This document shows, one piece after another, positions 16,537 through 25,711 of a stretch of DNA of 64,000 bases. This DNA comes from Candidatus Vecturithrix granuli (lineage in GTDB: Bacteria > Moduliflexota > Moduliflexia > Moduliflexales > Moduliflexaceae). Numbering within the stretch: position 1 is the stretch's first letter; each line of letters begins with the position of its first letter. The stretch is from positions 86,837 through 150,836 of the forward strand of contig DF820478.1 in NCBI GenBank assembly GCA_000739535.1, in the 5' to 3' direction. The position numbers and the translations under genes were made by a program. The notes under the pieces were generated by a model, which saw only the letters and a program-made list of their open reading frames with translations, was not told where the DNA came from and searched no databases.

Positions 16537-17633
16537 TACTCTTCTGGCTGTCCATCGTCAATGGGTACATATTCATCCTCGTTATTATCCAGGATGGCTT
16601 CGCTCGGCAATGCTTCGGGTTTATACTCTTTCACACCTGCTACCTCTTCAATTTGTGCGCGCACCACAGCCATCATTTCCGGGTGTTCTTTGAGGTATTG
16701 TTTGGCGTTTTCACGCCCTTGACCGATACGCTCGTCATTGTAAGAGTACCATGCGCCGCTTTTGCGAATAATATTGTGCTCCACGCCTAAATCCAGGAGA
16801 TCGCCCTCGGTGGAAATTCCTTCGCCGTAGATAATATCGAATTCGGTTTCTTTAAAAGGCGGCGCGACTTTATTTTTCACGACTTTGACGCGCGTACGAT
16901 TGCCAATTACATCCTGCCCCTGTTTAATTGAAGAAATTCTGCGAATATCCAGGCGCATGGAGGAATAAAATTTCAACGCCCGTCCGCCAGTCGTGGTTTC
17001 CGGATTTCCAAACATCACGCCCAGTTTTTCGCGTAACTGGTTAATGAAAACCAGGGTAGTGCGCGTTTTGCTGACCACCCCTGCGAGTTTGCGCATGGCT
17101 TGCGACATTAATCTGGCCTGCTGCCCCATCGGGGCGTCTCCCATATCGCCTTCGATTTCCGCTTTGGGCACCAGAGCCGCCACGGAATCTATCACGATGA
17201 CATCCACCGCGCCGCTGCGCACCAGCGTTTCTGCAATTTCCAGGGCTTGCTCGCCGGTATCAGGCTGAGAAATCAATAATTCATCCGTATTTACCCCGAG
17301 ACGTCGGGCATATTTGGCATCCAACGCGTGTTCGGCGTCAATGTAGGCGACAATGCCATTTTTTTTCTGAGCCTCGGCCGCGACGTGCAGGGCCAGCGTG
17401 GTTTTCCCTGAAGATTCGGTGCCGAAGATTTCGACAATGCGCCCACGAGGCATCCCGCCTACGCCAGTTGCTAAATCCAGGGAAAGACACCCGGTTGAAA
17501 TAGACGGAATATCAATAATCACACCTTCCGCTCCTAGTTTCATGATCGCCCCTTTCCCGAATTGTTTCGTAATCTGAGAAAGTGCAAGGTCTAACATTTT
17601 TTGTCGTTTTTCAAAATCATTTGTATCTGCCAT
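16536..17633 (-). CDS. recA: Recombinase RecA
   Basis: A 365-residue RecA, the ATP-dependent strand-exchange protein and SOS co-protease. It has the Walker [10 protein letters not shown] (71-79; most RecA have GPESSGKTT), [30 protein letters not shown], and loop L2 with [16 protein letters not shown]. The acidic C-terminal tail ([16 protein letters not shown]) is typical. Start taken at MADTNDF. No Shine-Dalgarno site is visible; TTG at 17660 is a less likely alternative. A consensus promoter lies 70 nt upstream. I could not identify a LexA box. Confidence 0.97.
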   Translation of the reverse strand: MADTNDFEKRQKMLDLALSQITKQFGKGAIMKLGAEGVIIDIPSISTGCLSLDLATGVGGMPRGRIVEIFGTESSGKTTLALHVAAEAQKKNGIVAYIDAEHALDAKYARRLGVNTDELLISQPDTGEQALEIAETLVRSGAVDVIVIDSVAALVPKAEIEGDMGDAPMGQQARLMSQAMRKLAGVVSKTRTTLVFINQLREKLGVMFGNPETTTGGRALKFYSSMRLDIRRISSIKQGQDVIGNRTRVKVVKNKVAPPFKETEFDIIYGEGISTEGDLLDLGVEHNIIRKSGAWYSYNDERIGQGRENAKQYLKEHPEMMAVVRAQIEEVAGVKEYKPEALPSEAILDNNEDEYVPIDDGQPEE

Positions 17634-17702
17634 GAGAGGATCGCGAGTGGCTATGCACAATACTCATCGTGATGAAGACAACCATTTATTTGATGGGCAT
17701 TC

Positions 17703-17731
17703 TGTATAGTACTTGCCGAAGAGAATGTCAA
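17703..17731 (-). promoter_or_regulatory. recA promoter
   Basis: On the minus strand, TTGACA (17731-17726), a 17-nt spacer and TATACA (17708-17703), about 70 nt upstream of the recA start. Confidence 0.75.
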
Positions 17732-17824
17732 ATGCGTTTTTGCTGAAAGTTTCTGAAACAACTTAATCATTAATTTGGCAAATATAAAGCGAAAGTCAAG
17801 AAAAATATTTCAAAATCAGATCTT

Positions 17825-18787
17825 TTATAGAGATTCCGTGGATTCATCGGAATTCTCTTCTTCTGTTTCCATTATCTCGTCAATCTCAAAGGAAAGGGAG
17901 GGTATGTCCTGATTCTGATCTTGTCCTGGCTCTTCGAGAACAGGCTGTAGATGAGGAAGTGCTCGAAGGCCGAGAACAAAGACAAGCAGTGCAATTCCAA
18001 TAATCGGGAGCAATGCGAGTAGGGCTTCCGGGGCATACAGTTGCTCAGCAGAAGTTGGAGGATCAGGAATGGAGATACCCTGGCTTTGGACTCTGAATAC
18101 GGCGTAAGAAATGAGCATAGCAATCGCGTTATTTGTGCTATGGGCCACCATTCCTGTCAGAATGCTCCCTGTTCTGACCACCATATAACCAAACAAGACA
18201 CCCAGGAGCGTCACCGGGAGAAAGCGGTAAGGATCGAGATGAAACGCGCCAAACAAAATACCGACAATGATAATGGCTGAGGCGTTTGAGAGTTTTTTGC
18301 GGAGACCGTGCAAAAGAAAACCTCGGAAGAGGAGTTCTTCACAAACCCCGGGCAGGAGAGATATCAACAAAAGCGTAGCCGCCAGGGGGATTTGGTGAAA
18401 TTGGGTTAAAATGGCATCCCAGATTTCTTGATAATCCTGCGATCTGGGAAAGATCATTTCCTGCAATGCGGCTATAATTCCTACCAGAATAAAAGCCGCG
18501 CTGCTCACGAGCATTGCCAGGAGAGCGGTTTTCACCCGGATTGCCGTCAGGTAAAAAGTACGTTTCACATGATACTGTCTGCTGCAAGTAAAGAGTAACA
18601 CTGGCGCAATCACAAACCCCAATTCACTAATGACCAGGCCGCTCAGGAGGTGGAGGTGCTGGACAAGGCTTCCTAACGTGACAAGCAGGATACTGGAAAA
18701 CACGTACATCCAAAGCGTTTCTTTCAACGTCGGCGTTGTTGGCATGGCTGGAAGATGAGTTTGCGGCAAGTCTTCAGGATAAATCAT
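17825..18787 (-). CDS. CPBP-family intramembrane metalloprotease
   Basis: A 320-residue protein with about eight hydrophobic helices and the CPBP (CAAX protease and bacteriocin-processing) motifs: EELLFRGFL (Glu150-Glu151, Arg155), FGAFHLDPYRF (His183) and HSTNNAIAM. These residues form the metal site and active centre. The family includes prenyl-protein proteases and self-immunity proteins; the substrate here is unknown. A long acidic C-terminal tail (about residues 278-320) is probably cytoplasmic. It lies between recA and the EF-G-like gene on the same strand but has its own upstream terminator, so it is likely separately transcribed. Confidence 0.85.
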   Translation of the reverse strand: MIYPEDLPQTHLPAMPTTPTLKETLWMYVFSSILLVTLGSLVQHLHLLSGLVISELGFVIAPVLLFTCSRQYHVKRTFYLTAIRVKTALLAMLVSSAAFILVGIIAALQEMIFPRSQDYQEIWDAILTQFHQIPLAATLLLISLLPGVCEELLFRGFLLHGLRKKLSNASAIIIVGILFGAFHLDPYRFLPVTLLGVLFGYMVVRTGSILTGMVAHSTNNAIAMLISYAVFRVQSQGISIPDPPTSAEQLYAPEALLALLPIIGIALLVFVLGLRALPHLQPVLEEPGQDQNQDIPSLSFEIDEIMETEEENSDESTESL

Positions 18788-18849
18788 AATATCTTTTTTC
18801 GATCAAAGTTTATGAAAACGCAACAAAAAAAGCAGGAAAAAATCAAAAA

Positions 18850-18876
18850 GAAGCTCTTCCGCAGAAGAAGAGCTTC
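18850..18876 (-). terminator. Terminator of the EF-G-like gene
   Basis: GAAGCTCTTC and GAAGAGCTTC pair over 10 bp. On the minus strand the stem is followed by TTTTTGATTTTTT. An outer AAAGCAGGAAA/TTTCCTGCTTT pairing extends it. Confidence 0.8.
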
Positions 18877-18917
18877 TCGCTTTCCTGCTTTGAATAACCA
18901 TCGCGTTATGTACGAGC

Positions 18918-21002
18918 TTATTCTTGTTCGTGGGCTTTTTTCGCTTCTTCGATAATCTTTTCTTGTAAATGGGCAGGAACCTCTTCGTAGTGGTCAAATT
19001 CCATGGTATAGGTTCCCCGTCCACCGGTCATGGAAGTCAGCGTCGGAGCATATTTTAAGACTTCAGCCATGGGCACCATGGCGCGAATAATTTGCTTGCC
19101 GCGGTCGCTTTCACTTCCCAATACACGGCCGCGACGGCTGCTAATATCTCCCATTGCATCGCCCATATTTTCTTCCGGAACCGTGACTTCCATCTTCATA
19201 ATCGGTTCAAGCAGAGTAGGCTGGCATTTCGGCGCGCCCTCTTTAAAGCCCAAAGACCCGGCGACTTTAAAGGCCATTTCCGAAGAATCCACCGCATGGT
19301 ATGACCCATCATACAAGCTGATTCTAATATCAACGGCAGGATACCCGGCTAAAATTCCACCCTGCATGGCCTCGTAAATGCCTTTTTCGACGGCGGGGAT
19401 ATATTGTTTGGGGATCACGCCGCCGACAATTTCATTGACAAATTCAAATCCGCTGCCGCGGGGAAGCGGTTCAATGCGAATCCAGGTATCGCCAAACTGT
19501 CCACGTCCGCCAGATTGTTTTTTATAGCGCCCGCGTACTTCGGTTTTGCCTTTAATCGTTTCCAGATAGGGAACTTTGGGAGGATTCAAGACCACATCAA
19601 CGCCAAATTGATGCTTCAGCTTATCCACGATGACTTCGACATGAAGTTGCCCCATCCCGGAAATCAAAAATTCTTTGGTGCGCTCGTCACGTCCAAATTG
19701 AATGGTCGGGTCTTCCTGCATCAAGCGGTGCAGCCCCAGCCCCATTTTATCTTCATCGCCGCGTTCCTTTGTGGTAATGGCAAAAGAGATAATCGGTTTC
19801 GGAATTTTGAACTTTGGCAGGATAATCCCCTGCTTGTCCTGGCTTAAGGTATCACCCGTGCCGGTTTCATTCAACTTCACAACGGCACCGATATCCCCCA
19901 CGTTGAGTTCTTCAACCGGAATTTGTTTCTTGCCAAGCAGGCACACAATTTGTCCAATCCGTTCCTTTTGTTGTTTACTCAGATTATAAAATTGCGTATC
20001 CGGTTTCAGTTTGCCGGCGTACACGCGAAACAGGTTGACGCGACCGGCAAAGGGGTCAATAAACGTTTTAAAGACCTGGAGCAGTGTGTTGGCTTCCGGA
20101 TCAGGGAGACACTCAACTTCTTCTGCTGAATCAACCATCTTCCCTACCGGAGCAGGGCGTTCTAACGGATTGGGTGCCCAGGACAGCAAGGCTTCCATCA
20201 TTTGTTTGACGCCGATATTATTGAGCGCTGAACCACAAAGCACTGGAAAGATCGTTCCGGCCAGCATCCCTGCTCGTAAGCCCTGAACGATTTCTTCATC
20301 GGTTAATTGACCTTCTTCAAGATATTTTTCAACCAGTTCATCTTTACCTTCCGCCGCTTTTTCCATAAGGCTTTCGCGGAATTCCTCAACCGCAGCGGTT
20401 AACTCCGATGGAACTTCAACTTCGTTAAAATTCCCAGACGCATCAGCATAGAGATACGCTTTGCGAGCGATCAAATCCACAACCCCCTTGAATGAGGCTT
20501 CCTGACCAATTGGAAGTTGGACAGGAATCGCCCCGTCTCCGAAGGATTGTTTGATCGAATCCATGGCCCGGTCAAAACTCGCACGTTCACGATCCAATTT
20601 ATTAATAAATATAATTCTGGGGAGTTTATATTCTTCTGCAAACCCCCATGCGCGTTCTGTCATCACTTCGACGCCTGAGACGCCGCACACTAACACAAGT
20701 GCGGTATCAGCCGCCGAAAGCGCGATTTGTCCATCAACGATAAAATCGGCAAATCCGGGAGTATCGAGAATATTTATTTTATGTTTATTCCATTCACAGC
20801 ATGCTACCGCAGCACTAATACTAATTTTTCGCTTCTTTTCGTCGTCATCGTAATCTGTGACGGTTGTACCATCGTCAACTTTTCCCAAGCGAGTGGTCAC
20901 TTTTGCATTAAATAATACGGCTTCGGTGAGCGAGGTTTTTCCAACACTTCCATGTCCAATGATTCCAATATTTCGTATCTGTTCAGCATTATAGATCTTC
21001 AT
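18918..21002 (-). CDS. Elongation factor G-like GTPase (EF-G2 type)
   Basis: A 694-residue translational GTPase with all EF-G domains. The G1 motif is GHGSVGKTS (residues 16-24), not the GHIDAGKT of canonical EF-G. G3 is DTPGFADFIVDGQIAL rather than DTPGHVDF. G4 is NKLD. These changes are typical of the EF-G-like paralogue group, whose members often lack full translocase activity. Late segments such as GRGQFGDTWIRIEPLPRG and SSRRGRVLGSE place domains IV and V. Start is set by GGAGAGAG before the ATG at 21002. No rps12/rps7/tuf neighbours are present, which supports paralogue status. Confidence 0.88.
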   Translation of the reverse strand: MKIYNAEQIRNIGIIGHGSVGKTSLTEAVLFNAKVTTRLGKVDDGTTVTDYDDDEKKRKISISAAVACCEWNKHKINILDTPGFADFIVDGQIALSAADTALVLVCGVSGVEVMTERAWGFAEEYKLPRIIFINKLDRERASFDRAMDSIKQSFGDGAIPVQLPIGQEASFKGVVDLIARKAYLYADASGNFNEVEVPSELTAAVEEFRESLMEKAAEGKDELVEKYLEEGQLTDEEIVQGLRAGMLAGTIFPVLCGSALNNIGVKQMMEALLSWAPNPLERPAPVGKMVDSAEEVECLPDPEANTLLQVFKTFIDPFAGRVNLFRVYAGKLKPDTQFYNLSKQQKERIGQIVCLLGKKQIPVEELNVGDIGAVVKLNETGTGDTLSQDKQGIILPKFKIPKPIISFAITTKERGDEDKMGLGLHRLMQEDPTIQFGRDERTKEFLISGMGQLHVEVIVDKLKHQFGVDVVLNPPKVPYLETIKGKTEVRGRYKKQSGGRGQFGDTWIRIEPLPRGSGFEFVNEIVGGVIPKQYIPAVEKGIYEAMQGGILAGYPAVDIRISLYDGSYHAVDSSEMAFKVAGSLGFKEGAPKCQPTLLEPIMKMEVTVPEENMGDAMGDISSRRGRVLGSESDRGKQIIRAMVPMAEVLKYAPTLTSMTGGRGTYTMEFDHYEEVPAHLQEKIIEEAKKAHEQE

Positions 21003-21053
21003 AGATGTCTCTCTCCTTTTACGCCAAAATGGTTTGATTGAATTAAGGCAGGG

Positions 21054-21082
21054 CATATAGCAAAGAGCGGAAATATCGTCAA
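21054..21082 (-). promoter_or_regulatory. Promoter of the EF-G-like gene
   Basis: Minus strand TTGACG (21082-21077), 17-nt spacer, TATATG (21059-21054), about 52 nt before the start codon. Confidence 0.65.
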
Positions 21083-21267
21083 GAAAAATTTCGACCTCTC
21101 TGGTTTCTGTTTGCATTGAAAGAAATTGACTCTGTTCTGTCAAGATGAAATCATCTGAGAAGACAATTCTTCAAAAAATCAGAATTTCAGGAGATACTGG
21201 TTATTATGCTATAGAGGAACTATTGACCAACGATATTCTTTTTGTGAAGTGTTACCGATTTTTCTTC

Positions 21268-21296
21268 TTGACATTGTTGCGAGCTTTTTATCTATA
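21268..21296 (+). promoter_or_regulatory. Candidate cstA promoter
   Basis: TTGACA (21268-21273), 17-nt spacer and TCTATA (21291-21296); TATATT two bases further is an alternative -10. The 394-bp divergent gap (21003-21396) otherwise holds only AT-rich DNA and no convincing gene. Confidence 0.5.
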
Positions 21297-21396
21297 TTCT
21301 TGTGTAAATTCTGTAGATTCATGTTTCGTTCTATACATGAGCATGAATGGATAATGTAAAGTTAACCTGATTTGTGAAACATGAGGAGGATGTTCT

Positions 21397-23151
21397 ATGA
21401 GTACTACCGTATTAGTTGTGCTGGGGTTGGTCATCTATATCGTGATGTATGTGACATACGGCCGCAATTTGCAAAACAAAATTATCAGGGTGGATAAAGA
21501 TGCGGCGCCGCCCTCAAAACGATTGGGAGACGGAGTGGATTACGTGCCTGCGAATAAGTGGGTGTTGTTTGGTCACCATTTCGCGTCAATTGCTGGAGCA
21601 GGGCCGATTGTCGGGCCAGCAATTGCTATGGCCTGGGGCTGGATTCCTTCGTTAATTTGGATATGGATCGGGAATGTGTTTATTGGAGCAGTGCATGATT
21701 ACCTCTCCTTAATGGCCTCTGTCCGCCATGATGGGAAATCGGTGCAGTGGATCGCCGGGAAGATCATGAAAAAACGCACCGGCACCGTGTTTGAATGGTT
21801 TGTCTTATTTGTGTTGATTTTAGTTGTTGCGGCTTTTGGCTCCATTGTCGGCAATATGTTTAAAAGCGACGCGCGCCTGCCTTCGGCATTTATCTTTCTG
21901 ATTATTGCGGCGATTATTATGGGGCAATTGCTGTATAAAACCAAACTCTCTTTCAATGTGTCCAGTCTGATCGGCGCGGTGATGTTGATTGTCGCTTTGT
22001 GGCTTGGGGCCAAGATTCCGATCACCTTAAGTGCAGATCCTGACACGAATTACAAACTGTGGCTGATTGTGATGGGGGTGTACATTGTTATTGCGTCCTC
22101 TATTCCGGTCTGGATTCTGTTGCAGCCGCGAGATTATATCAATTCTTTCCTCTTAGTGGCCGGGTTAGTGATTGGCGGTGTGGCGTTTTTGATCGGATTC
22201 ACGCCGATTGAAATGCCGGGCTACACCATGTGGAGCGCGCCGGTGATTTCAGGCAAACCATCGCCCTTCTGGCCCCTGGTGCCGCTCATTATTGCCTGCG
22301 GGTCTCTGTCGGGTTTCCACGCGCTCGTGGCGTCTGGAACAAGCTCAAAACAGCTTGATAACGAAACAAGCGGGCTTCTGGTGGGCTATGGCGCAATGTT
22401 TACCGAAGGTTTTCTTTCCACGGTTGTGGTGTGTGCGATTGGCGGCTTTGGCTTTGCCGTATTAGGGGAAGAAGTGGCGGCACCATTGCGAGAAAGTGCC
22501 GCAGCCTTTGGTTCAGGTTATGTTGCGGCTCTTGGCAAAGTGGGCGGCCCGGCCGGCATGTTCTCCAAAGCTTATGGAGTGGGCGTGAATGCCATTCTCG
22601 GATTGCCTGTCACCGCCATGACCTTGTTAGCCGGAATGTGGGTGTCCTCTTTTGCCCTTACAACGCTGGATACAACGAACCGTTTAGCCCGTTATACAGT
22701 TGCGGAATTAGCGGAACCGTTAAAAGAGACGTCGCCCGCGGCCTACAGCTTTCTGTCAAACCGCTGGGTGGCTTCTGTGATTCCGGCTTTTGTCGGGATG
22801 TGGTTGGCCTGGACTGGGCAATGGACCTTGCTGTGGCCAGCTTTTAGCGGCGCAAACCAGATGTTGGCCTCGATTGCGATGATCACTGCAGCGGTCTGGG
22901 TCTCACGGTATTTACGCAGTTCTAAGGCCTATCAGATGGCTGTGACCATTCCGGCGTTGTTCCTCTGGATCACAGTGTCGTTGGCGCTGGTATGGTATCT
23001 GATCTTTGCTGTTCCAACGTTTAAAGGCGCGGCTATGTGGATTGTCGGAGCCATGACGGTCGTGATGCTTGTGTTGAACGTCATGTTGCTGATGGATTAT
23101 TTTGCCGTGAAAAATGCTCCACTTCCCGGAGGAGTCAAAGAATCTGCATAA
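21397..23151 (+). CDS. cstA: Carbon starvation protein A family transporter
   Basis: A 584-residue membrane protein with about 16 helices. Family motifs are GVDYVPANKWVLFGHHFASIAGAGPIVGP, split here as GVDYVPANKWVLFGHHF then ASIAGAGPIVGPAIA; also AVHDYLSLMASVRHDGKS and FHALVASGTSSKQL. CstA proteins take up peptides and, in some species, pyruvate during carbon limitation. The length is shorter than E. coli CstA (about 700) but normal for the compact group. AGGAGG lies just before the ATG. It is monocistronic, with two hairpins after the stop. Confidence 0.93.
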   Translation: MSTTVLVVLGLVIYIVMYVTYGRNLQNKIIRVDKDAAPPSKRLGDGVDYVPANKWVLFGHHFASIAGAGPIVGPAIAMAWGWIPSLIWIWIGNVFIGAVHDYLSLMASVRHDGKSVQWIAGKIMKKRTGTVFEWFVLFVLILVVAAFGSIVGNMFKSDARLPSAFIFLIIAAIIMGQLLYKTKLSFNVSSLIGAVMLIVALWLGAKIPITLSADPDTNYKLWLIVMGVYIVIASSIPVWILLQPRDYINSFLLVAGLVIGGVAFLIGFTPIEMPGYTMWSAPVISGKPSPFWPLVPLIIACGSLSGFHALVASGTSSKQLDNETSGLLVGYGAMFTEGFLSTVVVCAIGGFGFAVLGEEVAAPLRESAAAFGSGYVAALGKVGGPAGMFSKAYGVGVNAILGLPVTAMTLLAGMWVSSFALTTLDTTNRLARYTVAELAEPLKETSPAAYSFLSNRWVASVIPAFVGMWLAWTGQWTLLWPAFSGANQMLASIAMITAAVWVSRYLRSSKAYQMAVTIPALFLWITVSLALVWYLIFAVPTFKGAAMWIVGAMTVVMLVLNVMLLMDYFAVKNAPLPGGVKESA

Positions 23152-23204
23152 GTCAGAAGTCGAAGTTTTTCAGAAACTGCGACTTCTTGCCATGTTGTCA
23201 TCTG

Positions 23205-23240
23205 AAACTCCCGGAGTTACAGAAACTTCGGGAGTTTTTT
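23205..23240 (+). terminator. Terminator after cstA
   Basis: AAACTCCCG and CGGGAGTTT pair over 9 bp with a TTTTTT tail. A further hairpin on AGAAGTCG/CGACTTCT lies just upstream (about 23155-23189). Confidence 0.8.
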
Positions 23241-23241
23241 C

Positions 23242-23541
23242 ATGTGTGGTGTTGTTATGAGTTGGCATGAAGGGATTGAAAAATTCCTCAAAGAGTTTTT
23301 TCAAGGCATGATGGGGGCTTTACGGCAAACTTCGACTGATCGGCTGGAGTTCGAATTACGAGAATTGGAAAATATTTTTGGTTTACTGGTCTTAGGTTCA
23401 TTTATCGGCATTCCCAGCCCGCCAAGCGGCGTGAGTTTACGCTTGCTTCCGTACATGCTACGTGAAATGCTGGTCATGAAAAACCGAGTGCGCGACCTGG
23501 ACGATGTCTTCGGGGAAGTCGCCGGCATGATGGATATTTAG
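23242..23541 (+). CDS. Small conserved-looking protein of the ArsA module
   Basis: A 99-residue protein of unrecognised family. It has an amphipathic N-terminal helix (about residues 8-45, rich in Glu and Leu), a hydrophobic stretch IFGLLVLGSFIGIPSPPSG (about 45-63) and a C-terminal charged helix with MLVMKNRVRDLDDVFGEV. The ATG at 23242 follows GGGAG by 7 nt; Met at 23257 is possible. It ends 4 nt before the ATPase start, so co-translation is likely. This tight coupling suggests a partner or adaptor of the ATPase; this is inference only. Confidence 0.65.
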   Translation: MCGVVMSWHEGIEKFLKEFFQGMMGALRQTSTDRLEFELRELENIFGLLVLGSFIGIPSPPSGVSLRLLPYMLREMLVMKNRVRDLDDVFGEVAGMMDI

Positions 23542-23545
23542 AACC

Positions 23546-24535
23546 ATGAAACATGCACAGATTTTGTTATTTATTGGCAAGGGTGGGGTCGGCAAAACCA
23601 CCTGTTCCGTCACGACTGCTGTGCACCTGGCGGATAAAGGCTTCAAGGTACTGCTGGCGTCGCTTGATCCGGCGCATAATGCCGGCGACGCTCTGGATTG
23701 TTCGTTAAATGACCAGAAAACTTCAGTCACTCCGACGCTGGATGCGCTGGAAATCGATCTGGAAACGCTTATTCAACGGTATTTGAAGCAGACTTCTGAG
23801 ATGATGCGCCATACGTACCGCTATTTGACTGTGATTAATCTTGAAAAATTTTTTGAAATGATCCAGTATTCGCCAGGCATCGAGGAGCAAGCGACGCTTG
23901 AAGCGCTTAAAAATATTATTTTTCAGGAAGCCTTTCATTATGATGTTATCGTGTTTGACACTGCTCCGACCGGATTAACGCTGCGTGTGCTCGCTTTGCC
24001 TTCGCTCTCGATGCTCTGGACTCAAAAATTGACAGGACTGAGGAAGAAAATTCTTGACTTACGCTCCTCGATTGCACACATTCACGGCGAAAAATATTTA
24101 ACGGTTGAGGGCATACAGGAAAAGCTTGCAACGTCTGAAGATGATGACGCGACGATGCGCGAACTGCGTCAGTATCATACGGAAATTGAACGCATACGCA
24201 AAACTTTGACGAATCCGAATTTGACAAGTGTTGCGGCGGTGTTAAATGCAGAGGAAATGCCGCTGTTAGAAACGGAGCGAGCTGCAGAAGCCCTGAAAAA
24301 ATTTCAGATTCCATTGAAACTCTTGATTGTCAATAAAGTACTCCGCTTTGAGCAGACGCCGCCGGAGTTTATGCGGAAAATGCAGCAGCAAGAGGCAATT
24401 ATTGCCAGAGCGTCGCAAGCATTTCCTCAGCAAACCCTTCTTCAGGCTACCTGGCAGCAAGAAGAACCGCGCGGGCTGGAAAAATTGCGGCAATTTTGCC
24501 CGGAAGCGGCAGAATTTTTTATGAACCTTTTGTAA
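23546..24535 (+). CDS. ArsA/Get3-family P-loop ATPase
   Basis: The 329-residue ATPase carries the deviant P-loop GKGGVGKTT (11-19), switch I SLDPAHNAGDAL and switch II VFDTAPTGLTLRVLALP. These are marks of ArsA/TRC40/Get3 ATPases, which move arsenite or tail-anchored membrane proteins. It is a single-domain form, like Get3, but lacks the CxxC zinc site of eukaryotic Get3. The normal DTAPTGHTLR histidine is Leu. A helical insertion (about residues 165-235) is where Get3 has its client groove. No arsenite pump or ArsR lies nearby. It is coupled to a 99-residue protein upstream and followed by a MIP18-like and a membrane-anchored protein. Confidence 0.88.
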   Translation: MKHAQILLFIGKGGVGKTTCSVTTAVHLADKGFKVLLASLDPAHNAGDALDCSLNDQKTSVTPTLDALEIDLETLIQRYLKQTSEMMRHTYRYLTVINLEKFFEMIQYSPGIEEQATLEALKNIIFQEAFHYDVIVFDTAPTGLTLRVLALPSLSMLWTQKLTGLRKKILDLRSSIAHIHGEKYLTVEGIQEKLATSEDDDATMRELRQYHTEIERIRKTLTNPNLTSVAAVLNAEEMPLLETERAAEALKKFQIPLKLLIVNKVLRFEQTPPEFMRKMQQQEAIIARASQAFPQQTLLQATWQQEEPRGLEKLRQFCPEAAEFFMNLL

Positions 24536-24539
24536 ACAC

Positions 24540-24590
24540 AGGAGTGTCAAAGCTCTGCTTTGACAGCGAAAGCAGAGCTTTTGCACTCCT
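24540..24590 (+). repeat. Hairpin repeat family C with terminator-like tail
   Basis: AGGAGTG...CACTCCT outer stem enclosing AAAGCTCTGCTTT/AAAGCAGAGCTTT, followed by ATTTTTTT. It lies just after the ArsA-type gene and could attenuate the two downstream genes. Confidence 0.75.
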
Positions 24591-24603
24591 ATTTTTTTCT
24601 CTT

Positions 24604-24876
24604 ATGGTTACTCAAGAACAAGTTGTAGAAGCATTACGGACTGTCAAAGATCCGGAGACTGAGATGAATATTGTCGAACTTTTCCTGGTTAATGACGTCC
24701 AGATTGAAGAAGAAGGGAAACGGATAGTTGTTGATATGGGATTTCAACGCAAAAATCCCGATTGTAAAGCCTGTGTGACCCTGGCCTGGTATATTCAAGG
24801 GAAAATCATCAAAAAAATCGAACAGGTGGTTGGGCAATTGCCAGGGGTGGAGACGGTCGACGTGTTATCGAACTAG
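24604..24876 (+). CDS. MIP18/DUF59-family protein
   Basis: A 90-residue protein matching the MIP18 (DUF59, PaaD/SufT-like) fold. VVEALRTVKDPETEMNIVEL is the family's DPE...NIV motif, and NPDCKACVTLAWYI the later strand with two cysteines. These proteins act in iron-sulfur cluster assembly or as metal-handling adaptors. The start ATG at 24604 lies 13 nt after a hairpin and has no clear ribosome site; a longer frame upstream would read through the hairpin and is rejected. It is 10 nt from the next gene, so it belongs to the ArsA-type module. Confidence 0.82.
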   Translation: MVTQEQVVEALRTVKDPETEMNIVELFLVNDVQIEEEGKRIVVDMGFQRKNPDCKACVTLAWYIQGKIIKKIEQVVGQLPGVETVDVLSN

Positions 24877-24886
24877 GAGCGACATT

Positions 24887-25534
24887 ATGATTGAAATATG
24901 GGGATTTTCATTTAGTACCCAACTCTTGTTTTTCTTCTTTATTGTTTTCATTGGTATCTTGATGCTGGTGTTTTATCGCAATCGTAAATATAATATTTTG
25001 TTCATTCAGGCTGTGGGCAAAGAATTGGAAGCCGCGCTTTCTCCAACTGACCAGACCTATACCTGGTTAGGAGGGGCGGTTGGCTTCACGGCGGAATATA
25101 TCACCGAAAAACCGTTGCGAAAAGTGGAGGCCACGGTGACGATGCTCGCCCGGCAAAGTCTGTTGTTTTATCCGGTGTCAAAGTTCTTCTTTGGCAACGA
25201 TCGCTTATTTGTGGTCTTTCATCCGTTTGAAAAATCTAGACGCGAAGCCCATGTGCTTGAAAAATGGTATTATACGATCCGCTTGCGCAAATTGGAAAAT
25301 GAAGGAACGTTGAACCGGCATGAAATTGTGGTGCAAGGTAAAACATTTTATGTGTTTTCCTCAGATAAAGCTGGCATTGAAAAATTATCGGCCTGGATGC
25401 AGACCTTTCCGGCTCCAAAACTGTTGAAACATGTCGCTCTTATGCCAGAGGCTGGCACAATCTATCTTTATATGGCTCCTAAACTGACACATGTGACCCC
25501 CTCGGTACAAGCCTTAAAAGATCTCATTGCATAA
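24887..25534 (+). CDS. Membrane-anchored protein of the ArsA module
   Basis: A 215-residue protein with one strong N-terminal membrane helix (about residues 10-30) and a soluble domain of about 185 residues that I do not recognise. The soluble part alternates strands and charged helices, with EYITEKPLRKVEATVTMLAR and LEKWYYTIRLRKLENE. The TAGGAG site before the ATG at 24887 decides the start. The inside-positive segment YRNRKYN directly after the helix predicts a cytoplasmic domain. By position it could anchor the ATPase module at the membrane, in the way Get1/Get2 receive Get3; this is speculation from context. Confidence 0.6.
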   Translation: MIEIWGFSFSTQLLFFFFIVFIGILMLVFYRNRKYNILFIQAVGKELEAALSPTDQTYTWLGGAVGFTAEYITEKPLRKVEATVTMLARQSLLFYPVSKFFFGNDRLFVVFHPFEKSRREAHVLEKWYYTIRLRKLENEGTLNRHEIVVQGKTFYVFSSDKAGIEKLSAWMQTFPAPKLLKHVALMPEAGTIYLYMAPKLTHVTPSVQALKDLIA

Positions 25535-25711
25535 AAAGTGCAAAAAACTGGGCGGCAAACAGGGCAGGAAATTGCAGGAAAGAACAAGATTTTATTGACA
25601 AGAACGCTGCTTCTATTTTACAGAATCCAACTTATTCTTTTAGTCATTATGTAAGTGTAAAGCAGGACACAAATATGGCCTGTTGAGATAAAACGATGAA
25701 GGAGATGAACC

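Noticed and set aside
21145-21354. 69-codon frame between the EF-G-like gene and cstA
   Set aside because: It covers the promoter region of cstA, has no ribosome site and is poor in typical coding features.
23546-24535. Arsenic resistance operon
   Set aside because: Only the ATPase resembles ArsA; no ArsB, ArsC, ArsD or ArsR is present and the neighbours are unrelated.
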